Counted from the stretch's first letter, positions 9,528-17,561 are shown. The stretch: 64,000 nt of DNA from Crossiella cryophila (GCF_014204915.1 NZ_JACHMH010000001.1:1612001-1676000), one strand, 5' to 3'. Made by a program: numbers and translations. Notes: generated from the letters alone by a model not told the origin.

Positions 9528-10565
9528 GTGCGTTCCCACGTCCGCAACCTCGCGGCCACCGCCGTCGTGCTCACCACCGTGCTCGCGGGCTGTGGCACCA
9601 CGAACAGCCCCGGCGGGCAGCAGAACTCCGGCGGCACCGGCCAGGTCGGCGCCACCGTGCCACTGCTGACCTCGCCGTTCTGGCAGGCATACAACAACTA
9701 CGTGCCCAAGATGGCCACCGAGGCCGGGGTCCAGGCGCTGCCGACGGTCAACGCCAACAGCGATCCGGCCAAGCTGATCACCGATATGACCAACCTGCTC
9801 AACCAGGGCGTCAAGGGCCTGGTGGTCACCCCGCTGGACTCCGCCGCGGTGGTCGCCGGACTCGCCCAGGCCGACCGCAAGGGCGTGCCGGTGGTCGCGG
9901 TGGACGTGGCCCCGGAAAGCGGCAAGGTGGCCATGGTGGTGCGCGCGGACAACCGCGCCTACGGCACCAAGGCGTGCGAGCACATCGGCGAGAAGGTCAA
10001 GCAGGGCAAGGTCGTGCAGATCCAGGGCGACCTCGCCTCGGTCAACGGCCGGGACCGCTCCGAGGCCTTCCGCGAGTGCATGACCGGCAAGTTCCCCGGC
10101 ATCCAGATCCTGGACCTGCCCGCGGAGTGGAAGGCGGAGAAGGCATCCTCCGGCCTGGAGTCGCTGCTCACCGCCAACCCGGACGTCAAGGGTGTCTACA
10201 TGCAGGCCGGTGGCGTGTACCTGGCGCCGACCCTGCAGGCGTTGCGGCGCAAGGACCTGCTGCACCCGGTCGGTGACCCCCGGCACGTGGTCGCGGTCAG
10301 CAACGACGGCATCCCGCAGGAGTTCGAGGCCATCCGCAAGGGCGAGATCGACGCCACCGTGTCCCAGCCCGCGGACGCCTACGCCAAGTACGGCATGTAC
10401 TGGATCAAGAAGGCGATGGCGGGCGAGACCTTCAAGGCCGGTCCGACCGACCACGGCAGCACCATCGTCGAGGTCCGGCCCGGCATCCTGGAGGACCAGC
10501 TGCCCGCGCCGCTGGTGACCAAGGCGAACGTGGACGACAAGGCGCTGTGGGGCAACCAGCTGTGA
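9528..10565 (+). CDS. ABC transporter sugar-binding lipoprotein (RbsB-type)
   Basis: A 345-residue periplasmic-binding-fold lipoprotein. A signal sequence ends in the lipobox LAGC and is followed by a Gly/Ser/Asn-rich linker; the rest is a Peripla_BP_4-type domain (VPLLTSPFWQAYNNYV, VVTPLDSAAVVAGLAQADRKG). It presumably captures L-fucose for the permease and ATPase encoded next. An AAGGAGG ribosome-binding site at 9515-9521 favours the GTG at 9528 over the adjacent GTG at 9525. Its stop is overlapped by the ATPase start (GTGA). Confidence 0.88.
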   Translation: MRSHVRNLAATAVVLTTVLAGCGTTNSPGGQQNSGGTGQVGATVPLLTSPFWQAYNNYVPKMATEAGVQALPTVNANSDPAKLITDMTNLLNQGVKGLVVTPLDSAAVVAGLAQADRKGVPVVAVDVAPESGKVAMVVRADNRAYGTKACEHIGEKVKQGKVVQIQGDLASVNGRDRSEAFRECMTGKFPGIQILDLPAEWKAEKASSGLESLLTANPDVKGVYMQAGGVYLAPTLQALRRKDLLHPVGDPRHVVAVSNDGIPQEFEAIRKGEIDATVSQPADAYAKYGMYWIKKAMAGETFKAGPTDHGSTIVEVRPGILEDQLPAPLVTKANVDDKALWGNQL

Positions 10566-12076
10566 GCGCACCCGCCGCGCCGGTGGTCGAAGCGCTGGGG
10601 ATCACCCGGCGCTTCGGCCCCACCACCGCGCTCCACGACGTTGGCATCACCGTCCGCCCCGGTGAGTCGCACGCCCTGGTGGGGCGCAACGGGGCAGGCA
10701 AGTCGACCCTGGTGTCCGTCCTCACTGGACTGTCCAAACCGGACAGTGGGACGGTCTCCTTCAACGGCGAACCGGCCCCGCCGGTGGCCGACCGGGAGGC
10801 CTGGCGGCAGCGGGTGGCCTGCGTGTACCAGCACTCCACGGTCATCCCGGAACTCACCGTGGCGGAGAACCTCTTCCTCAACCGGCAGCCCAGCCGCCGC
10901 GGCGTGATCCGCTGGTCCGCGCTGCGCAGGGAGGCCGCCGAACTGCTCGCCGCCTGGGGCGTGGACGTCTCGGTGGACGCGCTGGCCGGTGAGCTGGACG
11001 TGGAACAGCGGCAGCTGGTGGAGATCGCCCGCGCGCTCTCCTACGGCGCCCGGTTCATCATCCTGGACGAACCCACCGCGCAACTGGACAGCCACGCCAT
11101 CGCCCGGCTCTTCGAGCGCATGCACCAGCTCCAGTCCGCCGGGGTCACCTTCCTGTTCATCTCCCACCACCTGCAAGAGGTGTACGAGGTCTGCCAGGCG
11201 GTGACCGTGCTGCGCGATGCCAGGCACATCGTCACCGCCCCGGTCGGCGACCTCTCCCGGAGTCAGCTGGTGGACGCCATGACCGGTGAGTCCGGCGGTC
11301 TCGCGGTGGCCGACGGGGCCGAGCGGGAACCGTTGCCGGACAACGCCTCCGTCGCACTCTCGGTGCGTGGGCTCAGCGGCGCGGGCTTCGCCGACGTCTC
11401 CTTCCGGCTGCGCCGCGGCGAGGTGCTCGGCCTGGCCGGCAGCAATGCCTCCGGCAAGCACCAGGTCGCGGAAACCGTTTACGGGCTGCGGAAACCGGAC
11501 GCGGGCGCGGTCGAGGTCGGCGGTGTGCCGCTCAAACCGGGCGACGTGCTGGCCGCACTGCACGCCGGGATCGGCTGCGTGCCGAGGTCCCGGCACGACC
11601 AGGGCCTGGTGCTGGGCATGTCCATCGGCGACAACGCCACCATGAGCGTGCTCGACCGGCTCGGTCCGGCCGGGTTCGCCGCGCCGAAAGCCGTGCGCGG
11701 CAAGGGCACCACCGCGATCGCCGAGTACGGCGTGGTCGCCAAGGACGCGGACCAGCCGGTCAGCGACCTCTCCGGCGGCAACCAGCAGAAGGTCGTGATG
11801 GCCCGTGCGCTGGCCAACGACCCCGATGTGCTCATCATGATCAACCCGACCGCCGGGGTGGACGTGAAGTCCAAACAGGCCCTGCTGGCCGTGGCCGACC
11901 GGGTCCGCGCCGAGGGCAAGGCGGTGCTGATCGTCAGCGACGAGCTGGACGACCTGCGCCCGTGCGACCGGGTGCTGGTCATGCGCGCCGGAATCCTGGC
12001 CGCCGAACACCCGGCTGGCTGGGCCGACGGCGAACTCGTGGCTTCCATCGAAGGAGTAGAACTCGATGGCGACTGA
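10562..12076 (+). CDS. ABC transporter ATP-binding protein, double-domain RbsA/MglA type
   Basis: A 504-residue tandem ATPase for monosaccharide import. Domain 1 is canonical: Walker A GRNGAGKST, signature-region VEQRQLVEIARAL, Walker B FIILDEPTAQL, switch His in FISHH. Domain 2 has a degenerate Walker A (GSNASGKHQ), an intact LSGGNQQKVVMARAL signature, and a Walker B of VLIMINPTAGVDV, in which the usual DEPT is NPT, so the catalytic glutamate is missing. One weakened site is usual in this family, but loss in both Walker motifs of domain 2 is marked. GTG start at 10562 overlaps the upstream stop. Confidence 0.9.
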   Translation: MSAPAAPVVEALGITRRFGPTTALHDVGITVRPGESHALVGRNGAGKSTLVSVLTGLSKPDSGTVSFNGEPAPPVADREAWRQRVACVYQHSTVIPELTVAENLFLNRQPSRRGVIRWSALRREAAELLAAWGVDVSVDALAGELDVEQRQLVEIARALSYGARFIILDEPTAQLDSHAIARLFERMHQLQSAGVTFLFISHHLQEVYEVCQAVTVLRDARHIVTAPVGDLSRSQLVDAMTGESGGLAVADGAEREPLPDNASVALSVRGLSGAGFADVSFRLRRGEVLGLAGSNASGKHQVAETVYGLRKPDAGAVEVGGVPLKPGDVLAALHAGIGCVPRSRHDQGLVLGMSIGDNATMSVLDRLGPAGFAAPKAVRGKGTTAIAEYGVVAKDADQPVSDLSGGNQQKVVMARALANDPDVLIMINPTAGVDVKSKQALLAVADRVRAEGKAVLIVSDELDDLRPCDRVLVMRAGILAAEHPAGWADGELVASIEGVELDGD

Positions 12077-13061
12077 AACCGCCGCCCCCCAACGGATCCG
12101 CCTGGCAAGGCTGCGCGATCTGGCCCTGCTGCCCGCACTCGCGGTGGTGGTGCTGATCGGCGGACTGGTCAACGACCGGTTCCTCAGCACCGACAACCTG
12201 GTCGCCGTGCTCGGCGCCTCGGCCGCACTGGCCCTGGTCGTGCTTGGCGAGACCCTGGTGCTGCTGACCGGCAAGTTCGACCTGTCCCTGGAGTCCACCG
12301 TGGGCATCGCGCCCGCGATCGGCGCGCTGCTGGCCATCCCGGCGGCCAGCGGCATCGGCTGGTTTGACAGCCCGCTGCCGTCCTGGCTGGCCATCCTGGC
12401 CGTGCTGGTGGTGGGTGCGATCGTGGGGCTGTTCAACGGGTTCCTGGTGGTCAAGCTCCAGCTCAACGCGTTCATCGTGACCCTGGCGATGCTGATCATC
12501 CTGCGTGGCCTGCTGGTCGGCTCCACCGAGGGCAAGACCCTCTTCCAGATGCCGGACGCCTTCTTCGCACTGGCCACCAACACCTTCCTCGGCCTGCCGA
12601 TCTCGGTGTGGCTGGCCGGGGTGGCCTACCTGGTGGCCGGCTTCCTGTTGCGCTACCACCGGATCGGCCGCGCGCTCTACGCCATCGGCGGCAACGCCCA
12701 GGCCGCCCGCGCCGCCGGTATCCGGGTGGACCGGATCGCCTGGTCGGTGTTCATCGTGGCCGGCGTGCTGGCCGCGATCGGCGGGCTCATCCAGACCGGT
12801 TACGTCGGCGCGCTCAGCGCGGGCCAGGGCGACCGGATGATCTTCACCGTGTTCGCCGCCGCGGTCATCGGCGGCATCTCCCTCGACGGTGGCAAGGGCA
12901 CCCTGTTCGGCGCGCTCACCGGCGTGCTGCTGCTGGGTGTGGTGGACAACCTGCTCACCGCGGCCCAGGTGCCCTCGTTCTGGATCCAGGCGGTCTACGG
13001 CGCGGTCATCCTCGGCGCGCTGATGCTGGCCAGGGTCACCAGCGGGAAGGCGCAGACCTGA
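12066..13061 (+). CDS. ABC transporter permease (RbsC family)
   Basis: A 331-residue polytopic membrane protein of the BPD_transp_2 family with about nine or ten hydrophobic segments. Family motifs visible include GKFDLSLESTVGIAPAIGALL and AIGGNAQAARAAGI (the cytoplasmic loop that contacts the ATPase). Start ATG at 12066 lies 11 bases inside the ATPase gene. Forms the fucose importer with the two preceding genes. Confidence 0.9.
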   Translation: MATETAAPQRIRLARLRDLALLPALAVVVLIGGLVNDRFLSTDNLVAVLGASAALALVVLGETLVLLTGKFDLSLESTVGIAPAIGALLAIPAASGIGWFDSPLPSWLAILAVLVVGAIVGLFNGFLVVKLQLNAFIVTLAMLIILRGLLVGSTEGKTLFQMPDAFFALATNTFLGLPISVWLAGVAYLVAGFLLRYHRIGRALYAIGGNAQAARAAGIRVDRIAWSVFIVAGVLAAIGGLIQTGYVGALSAGQGDRMIFTVFAAAVIGGISLDGGKGTLFGALTGVLLLGVVDNLLTAAQVPSFWIQAVYGAVILGALMLARVTSGKAQT

Positions 13062-13369
13062 TGGAGACGGTGCTGCACACCCGGCTCAAACCGGGCATGG
13101 AGGCCGAGTACGAGCGGGTGCACGCGATCATCCCGGCCGAGCTGGACACCGCGCTGCGCGAGGCCGGGGTCCGCTCGTGGCGGATCTGGCGCAGTGGGCT
13201 GGACCTGTTCCACCTGGTGGACTGCGATGACTACGAGGCCATGCGCGCGCACCTGCGGGAGCACCCGGCCAACCTGCCCTGGCAGGCCCGGATGGCCGGA
13301 CTGCTCGAGGTGTCCGACGATTACTCGGGCGCCGAGCCCGACATCCGACTCGTCTGGGAGCTGCCGTGA
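13061..13369 (+). CDS. L-rhamnose/L-fucose mutarotase (RhaM/DUF718 family)
   Basis: A 102-residue RhaM-type mutarotase that interconverts sugar anomers after uptake. The family signature LKPGMEAEYERVHAIIP contains the catalytic Tyr/His pair, and NLPWQARM carries the conserved Trp. Rhamnose is the best-known substrate of the family, but the operon argues for L-fucose here (inference). The start overlaps the permease stop by one base (TGATG), and its stop overlaps the next GTG. Confidence 0.85.
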   Translation: METVLHTRLKPGMEAEYERVHAIIPAELDTALREAGVRSWRIWRSGLDLFHLVDCDDYEAMRAHLREHPANLPWQARMAGLLEVSDDYSGAEPDIRLVWELP

Positions 13370-14361
13370 GGACCGCCACCCTCGGTCGAACCACCGTGCC
13401 GGTGACCGCGCTGGGCTTCGGCGCGGCGCCGATCGGGAATCTCTACCGGCCGGTGCCGGACGTGGACGCGCACGACGCGGTCCGCGCCGCCTGGGCCGCC
13501 GGGGTGCGTTACTTCGACACCGCGCCGCACTACGGCCTCGGCCTGTCCGAACGCAGGCTGGGCGCGGTGCTGGCCGAGCAACCACGGGTCGATTTCACCC
13601 TCTCCACCAAGGTCGGCCGGATCCTGGCCGAGTACGACGGCGGCGGGGACGACCTGGCCAACGGCTTCGACGTGCTGGCCAGCCACCGGCGGGTCTGGGA
13701 CTTCAGCGCGGACGGCGTGCGCCGCTCGCTGGAGTCCTCTTTGGACCGGCTGGGCCTGGACCGGGTCGACGTGGTGCTGCTGCACGATCCCGACGACCAT
13801 TGGGCGGAGGCGGCCGGAAAGGGCTTCCCCGCCCTGGCCGAACTGCGTGACCAGGGCGTGATCGGCGCGATCGGCGTCGGCATGAACCAGTGGGAGATGC
13901 CTGCCAGGTTCATCCGGGAGACCGAGATCGACGTGGTGATGCTGGCCGGTCGCTACTCGCTGCTGGAGCAGCCGGCCGCGGCCGAGTTCCTGCCGTTGTG
14001 CCTGGAGCACAAGGTGTCCGTGCTGGCCGCTGGCGTGTTCAACTCGGGCCTGCTGTCCCGGCACGAGATTCCCGTTGGCGCCAAGTACAACTACGCCGAC
14101 GCGCCGCCGGAGCTGGTGGACCGGGCCCGCGCGATCGCCGCGGTGTGCGAGCGGCACGGCGTCACGTTGCCGCAGGCCGCCATCCAGTTCGCCTTCGGCC
14201 ACCCGGCCATCGCCTCGGTGGTGATCGGGGCCCGCACCGGCGCACAGATGAGCCAGAACGCCGAGCTGGTGGCGAATCCGGTGCCGCCCGCGCTGTGGGC
14301 CGAGCTGCGCGAGCGCGACCTGCTGGCCGCCGACGTCTCCGGCCCCGGCGAGCAGGCATGA
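13366..14361 (+). CDS. aldo/keto reductase, probable L-fucose dehydrogenase
   Basis: A 331-residue AKR of the L-fucose/pyridoxal dehydrogenase group. The tetrad is visible: Asp and Tyr in RYFDTAPHYGLGLSERRLG, Lys in LSTKVGR and His in VVLLHDPDDHW. Near the C-terminus VVIGARTGAQMSQN binds the cofactor phosphate. It should oxidise L-fucose to L-fucono-lactone, the entry step of the pathway in this operon. GTG at 13366 overlaps the mutarotase stop. Confidence 0.87.
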   Translation: MRTATLGRTTVPVTALGFGAAPIGNLYRPVPDVDAHDAVRAAWAAGVRYFDTAPHYGLGLSERRLGAVLAEQPRVDFTLSTKVGRILAEYDGGGDDLANGFDVLASHRRVWDFSADGVRRSLESSLDRLGLDRVDVVLLHDPDDHWAEAAGKGFPALAELRDQGVIGAIGVGMNQWEMPARFIRETEIDVVMLAGRYSLLEQPAAAEFLPLCLEHKVSVLAAGVFNSGLLSRHEIPVGAKYNYADAPPELVDRARAIAAVCERHGVTLPQAAIQFAFGHPAIASVVIGARTGAQMSQNAELVANPVPPALWAELRERDLLAADVSGPGEQA

Positions 14362-15251
14362 GGATCGACGCGCACCAGCACCTGTGGGACCTCTCCGTGC
14401 GGGCCCAGGACTGGATCACCGGGCCGGAGATGGCCCCGCTGGACCGCAGTTTCATCCTGCCCGACCTGCACCACGTCACCGCGGCCACCGGGGTCGGGGC
14501 CACCGTGCTGGTGCAGACGGTCACGGTGGCCGAGGAGACCCCGGAGTTCCTGGTCTTCGCCGAGGCATCCGAGATCGTGGCCGCGGTGGTCGGCTGGACC
14601 GACCTGACCGCCCCGGACATCGCCGACACCCTGGCGGGCCTGCGCGAAGGCCACGGCGGCCGGTGGCTGCGCGGCATCCGGCACCAGGTGCAGGGCGAGG
14701 CCGACCCGCGCTGGCTGTGCCGTCCCGAGGTGCGCCGCGGCCTGGCCGCGGTGGCCGCCGCCGGACTCTCCTACGACCTGCTCACCCTGCCGCACCAGCT
14801 ACCCGCGGCCATCGAGACCGTCCAGGCGTTGCCGGAGCTGTCCTTCGTGCTCGACCACTGCTCCAAGCCGCCCATCGCCAGTGGCGAGCTGGAGCCGTGG
14901 GCGAGTGATCTCCGCGCGCTGGCCGCGTTGCCGAACGTGACCTGCAAGCTGTCCGGACTCGTCACCGAGGCCGACTGGGCACAGTGGACGGTCGAACAGC
15001 TGCGCCCCTACACCGAGGTGGTGCTGGCCGCCTTTGGCCCCGAACGAGTGATGTTCGGCTCGGACTGGCCGGTCTGCCTGCTGGCCGCGCCGTACGCCAC
15101 CGTGCTGGAAACAGCCGAGGTACTGACCGATCGGCTCACGCCGGAGGAACGGGCCGCCGTGTTCGGCGACACCGCCCGCCGGGTGTACGCGATCGAGCAG
15201 TCATCCGAGGTTGCGCAACCACTGCTCGACACCGGCAACGTGCACGGTTGA
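14358..15251 (+). CDS. amidohydrolase-2 family L-fuconolactonase
   Basis: A 297-residue TIM-barrel hydrolase that opens L-fuconolactone to L-fuconate. The N-terminal metal motif is IDAHQHLWDL. Further conserved positions are FVLDHCSKPP (third His) and the active-site Asp in MFGSDWPVCLL. ATG at 14358 overlaps the reductase stop. Last gene of the fucose operon; its 3' end overlaps the convergent regulator gene by about 50 bases. Confidence 0.87.
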   Translation: MRIDAHQHLWDLSVRAQDWITGPEMAPLDRSFILPDLHHVTAATGVGATVLVQTVTVAEETPEFLVFAEASEIVAAVVGWTDLTAPDIADTLAGLREGHGGRWLRGIRHQVQGEADPRWLCRPEVRRGLAAVAAAGLSYDLLTLPHQLPAAIETVQALPELSFVLDHCSKPPIASGELEPWASDLRALAALPNVTCKLSGLVTEADWAQWTVEQLRPYTEVVLAAFGPERVMFGSDWPVCLLAAPYATVLETAEVLTDRLTPEERAAVFGDTARRVYAIEQSSEVAQPLLDTGNVHG

Positions 15252-15875
15252 CCAGGAGCGGGCCAGCTCCGGCTCGTGCGCGGCCAGCGCGTCCACGATC
15301 GCCCGGTGCTCGGCCACGGTCCGGTCCACCGCCCCGCCCTGGGCGATGCCGCGCCAGATCCGGGCCCGCACGGTGGGGCCGGCCAGGGTGTCCAGCAGCT
15401 GGGCCAGGTAGGCGTTCCCGGCTGCCTGGGCGATCCGGCGGTGGAACTCCAGGTCCAGCTCGACCAGGCGTTCCACCGAGTCGGAGCGTTCGGTCTCCTC
15501 GCACAGCTCGCGCAGCGCGGCGATGTCCTTGTCGTCGATGCGCACCGCCGCGATGGCCGCGCAGGCCGGTTCGAGCACCCGGCGGACCTCCAGCACCTCC
15601 AGCACGGATTCCTCGCCACGGTGCAGGTCCAGCACGAAGCTGAGCGCGCCGAGCAGCTCGTCCGCACGCAGGCTGGACACGTAGGTGCCATCGCCCTGCC
15701 GCACATCCAGCACCCGGACCAGCGACAACGCCTTGACCGCCTCGCGCAGCGAGTTCCGGGACAGGCCTAGTCGCTCGGCCAGATCGGCCTCCCTCGGCAG
15801 CCGGTCACCCGGCTTCAGCTCGCCGGAGACGATCATTTCCTTGACGCGCAAAATGGCGTCATCGGTGACGGCCAC
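15201..15875 (-). CDS. GntR/FCD-family transcriptional regulator of the fucose operon
   Basis: A 224-residue FadR-type regulator. The winged HTH occupies residues about 5-70 (GDRLPREADLAERLGLSRNSLREAVKAL). The FCD ligand domain follows at about 90-215, with the conserved Asp (LDLEFHRRIAQAAGN) and later His (AEHRAIVDAL) that bind a metal and a sugar acid in this family. Its convergent position on the fucose operon and the motif shared by both promoter regions make it the likely operon repressor. GTG at 15875 is preferred; nine consecutive G residues (minus strand) sit where the ribosome-binding site should be. Confidence 0.85.
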   Translation of the reverse strand: MAVTDDAILRVKEMIVSGELKPGDRLPREADLAERLGLSRNSLREAVKALSLVRVLDVRQGDGTYVSSLRADELLGALSFVLDLHRGEESVLEVLEVRRVLEPACAAIAAVRIDDKDIAALRELCEETERSDSVERLVELDLEFHRRIAQAAGNAYLAQLLDTLAGPTVRARIWRGIAQGGAVDRTVAEHRAIVDALAAHEPELARSWSTVHVAGVEQWLRNLG

Positions 15876-15877
15876 TG

Positions 15878-15886
15878 CCCCCCCCC
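15878..15886 (-). repeat. homopolymer tract of nine bases in the regulator's ribosome-binding region
   Basis: Nine C on the + strand (nine G in the mRNA), 2 bases upstream of the GTG start. It probably acts as the Shine-Dalgarno sequence. Tracts of this length are prone to slippage, which could change the start spacing. Confidence 0.5.
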
Positions 15887-15905
15887 GTTTCGCGAGCCGG
15901 TACAC

Positions 15906-15916
15906 ACCTCGGATGT
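15906..15916. promoter_or_regulatory. inverted copy of the fucose operator (ACCTCGGATGT)
   Basis: The reverse complement is ACATCCGAGGT, matching the copies at 6451, 6471 and 6525 in front of the fucose operon. It lies 30 bp upstream of the FCD regulator start, fitting autoregulation. Confidence 0.5.
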
Positions 15917-15949
15917 TTCCTCCCAGTATGCGGCATCGGACGGGCTCGG

Positions 15950-15977
15950 TTGCGCATTGCTCCATTTGGCGTAATCT
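15950..15977 (+). promoter_or_regulatory. candidate promoter TTGCGC-N16-TAATCT
   Basis: A -35-like TTGCGC and -10-like TAATCT, 16 bp apart, point to nagA. Eight bases downstream a 12-bp hairpin begins, so the transcript would start right before the stem. Pattern match only. Confidence 0.35.
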
Positions 15978-15984
15978 GAGCGCT

Positions 15985-16018
15985 GCCCGCCTCACCCCGC
16001 CCCCTCGGTGAGGCGGGC
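15985..16018 (+). other. strong hairpin in nagA leader (attenuator or insulating terminator)
   Basis: GCCCGCCTCACC and GGTGAGGCGGGC pair perfectly over 12 bp with a 10-base loop, followed by TCTGTCGTG. Both flanking genes read outward from this spacer, so an ordinary end-of-gene terminator is not expected here. It may terminate a short leader transcript or regulate nagA. Confidence 0.45.
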
Positions 16019-16086
16019 TCTGTCGTGTCCGGGGGCCTTCCGCCCTTCGTAGCTGGACGAATGCGCACACTCCGGGTTACCGTCAT

Positions 16087-16102
16087 AATGGTCTAAACCA
16101 TT
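16087..16102. promoter_or_regulatory. DasR-type (dre) operator upstream of nagA
   Basis: AATGGTCTAAACCATT differs at one position from the DasR consensus core TGGTCTAGACCA known from streptomycetes. It ends 9 bases before the nagA start codon, so bound repressor would block both transcription and ribosome access. Confidence 0.7.
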
Positions 16103-16111
16103 GGAGGGTCA

Positions 16112-17302
16112 TTGGACGCCGTAGTTGCTGCCCCGAAGGCGCTGTTGGGCAACACCATCTCCGGTCCGGTGACGCTACGCATCCGCGACGGCGAGATCAT
16201 CGAGGTCGCGGACAACCCCGGCTACCAAGGGGAACCCGAGGGCCTGCTGAGCCCCGGCCTGGTGGACGTGCAGATCAACGGCGCGGTCGGGGTGGACTTC
16301 GCCGACGTGGACGCCGAGGGCATGGCCGCGGTCTCCGCCGCACTGCCGCGCACCGGCGTGACCCGGTTCCTGCCCACCCTGATCACCGCCCCGGTGCCGG
16401 AGATCCTGCGCCAGGCGCACCAGGTCCTGGCCGCCGCGGCCGCCCTGCCACCGGGCGCCGGCGCCCGCCCGCTCGGCCTGCACTTCGAGGGCCCGTTCCT
16501 GTCCCCGCTGCGGCACGGCGTGCACAACCCCGACCTGATGGAACCGCCCAGCCCGGACCGGATCGAACGCATCCTGGCCGACCCCGCGATCCATGCCGCG
16601 CTGCGCCTGGTCACCCTGGCCCCCGAACAGCCCGGCGGCTTCGAGGCCGTCCGCAGGCTGACCGAGGCAGGCGTCCTGGTCGCCGTCGGCCACACCGACG
16701 CCACCGGCGAACAAACCCGCCAGGCAGCGGATCTGGGCGCCCGCATGATCACCCACCTGTTCAACGCGCAACGCCCACTGGGCCACCGCGAACCCGGCGT
16801 CCCCGGCATCGGCCTGGTCGACCAGCGCTACACCCTGGGCCTGATCGCCGACCTGGCCCACGTCGACGGCGACATCTGCCAACTCGTCTTCAACGCCGCC
16901 CCCGGCCGCGTCGCCCTGGTCACCGACGCGGTGGCCGCCGCAGGCATGCCCCCCGGCCGCTACCAGCTCGGCGGCGAGGACGTCCTGCTCACCGAGGAAG
17001 GCGTCCCCCGCTCCCCAACCGGCACCATCGCGGGCAGCGCCCTCACCCTGGACCGCGCGGTCCGCAACATGGTCGGCCTCGGCATCCACCCCGGCATCGC
17101 CCTGCACGCGGCCACCACCGTCCCAGCCGACGTCCTCGGCGAACCCACCCTGGGCCGCCTGACCCCCGGCGCCCGAGCCGACCTGGTGCTCTGGGACGCC
17201 GACCTGCACCCGCGCAAGGTCTGGGTCGAGGGCGAACTCGTCTTCGACGCCGAGGAATCCGCCCGCAGCACCGTCACCCGCCTGCCGGCCGCGGGCAACT
17301 GA
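16112..17302 (+). CDS. nagA: N-acetylglucosamine-6-phosphate deacetylase
   Basis: A 396-residue amidohydrolase-fold enzyme that converts GlcNAc-6-P to GlcN-6-P and acetate. Metal and active-site residues are visible: Glu126 in LHFEGPFLSP, His194 in VGHTDATG, His215 in THLFNAQRPLGHREPG and catalytic Asp272 in VTDAVAAAG. SPGLVDVQINGAVGVDF is the NagA-type N-terminal strand. A TTG start at 16112 after GGAGGG (16103-16108) fits best; no upstream ATG/GTG stays in frame. Under the dre site 10 bp upstream. It takes the product of the kinase at 1.7-2.7 kb and supplies the SIS deaminase. Confidence 0.9.
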   Translation: MDAVVAAPKALLGNTISGPVTLRIRDGEIIEVADNPGYQGEPEGLLSPGLVDVQINGAVGVDFADVDAEGMAAVSAALPRTGVTRFLPTLITAPVPEILRQAHQVLAAAAALPPGAGARPLGLHFEGPFLSPLRHGVHNPDLMEPPSPDRIERILADPAIHAALRLVTLAPEQPGGFEAVRRLTEAGVLVAVGHTDATGEQTRQAADLGARMITHLFNAQRPLGHREPGVPGIGLVDQRYTLGLIADLAHVDGDICQLVFNAAPGRVALVTDAVAAAGMPPGRYQLGGEDVLLTEEGVPRSPTGTIAGSALTLDRAVRNMVGLGIHPGIALHAATTVPADVLGEPTLGRLTPGARADLVLWDADLHPRKVWVEGELVFDAEESARSTVTRLPAAGN

Positions 17303-17561
17303 TCTCCCACTCCAGGGTGGGGGCGAGAGAGAACACGAGGGCCTCTGCACCGCAACCCGGGCAGGGGCTCTCGCTTCTTTCCGGCCCCGCCACCGCCGGT
17401 CCGAGCGACTCCCGGGACGGCTCCGCGTGCACCGCGACGGCCTGGGGACCGTGCAGATGCGTTGCCCAGGAACGGTATCCGGCCAGGCGGCCAGCGGTGA
17501 AGGTCCGCACGTCGGCGTGGATCAGGGGCGGGGCAACAACCACGAACGCGGCGCACCCCAA
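17274..17561 (-). CDS. possible small zinc-ribbon-like protein
   Basis: An open frame of up to 95 codons between nagA and the SIS gene. It has coding-like G/C third positions and a plausible composition (GYRSWATHLHGPQAVAVHA, then SPCPGCGAEALVFSLAP and a final Cys). The CPGC pair suggests half of a zinc ribbon. The start is uncertain (TTG at 17561, or GTG codons further in). It overlaps the nagA 3' end by 29 bases, convergently. The opposite strand is also open, so this is a weak call. Confidence 0.35.
   Translation of the reverse strand: MGCAAFVVVAPPLIHADVRTFTAGRLAGYRSWATHLHGPQAVAVHAEPSRESLGPAVAGPERSESPCPGCGAEALVFSLAPTLEWEISCPRPAGG

Noticed and set aside
10379..12583. Open frame of 734 codons on the - strand
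   Set aside because: Lies antisense to the fucose ABC ATPase and permease, which have intact motifs.
17315..17390. GGCGAGAG...CTCTCGC followed by TTCTTT as nagA terminator
   Set aside because: Seven or eight pairs with a loop of nearly 40 bases; too weak to call.
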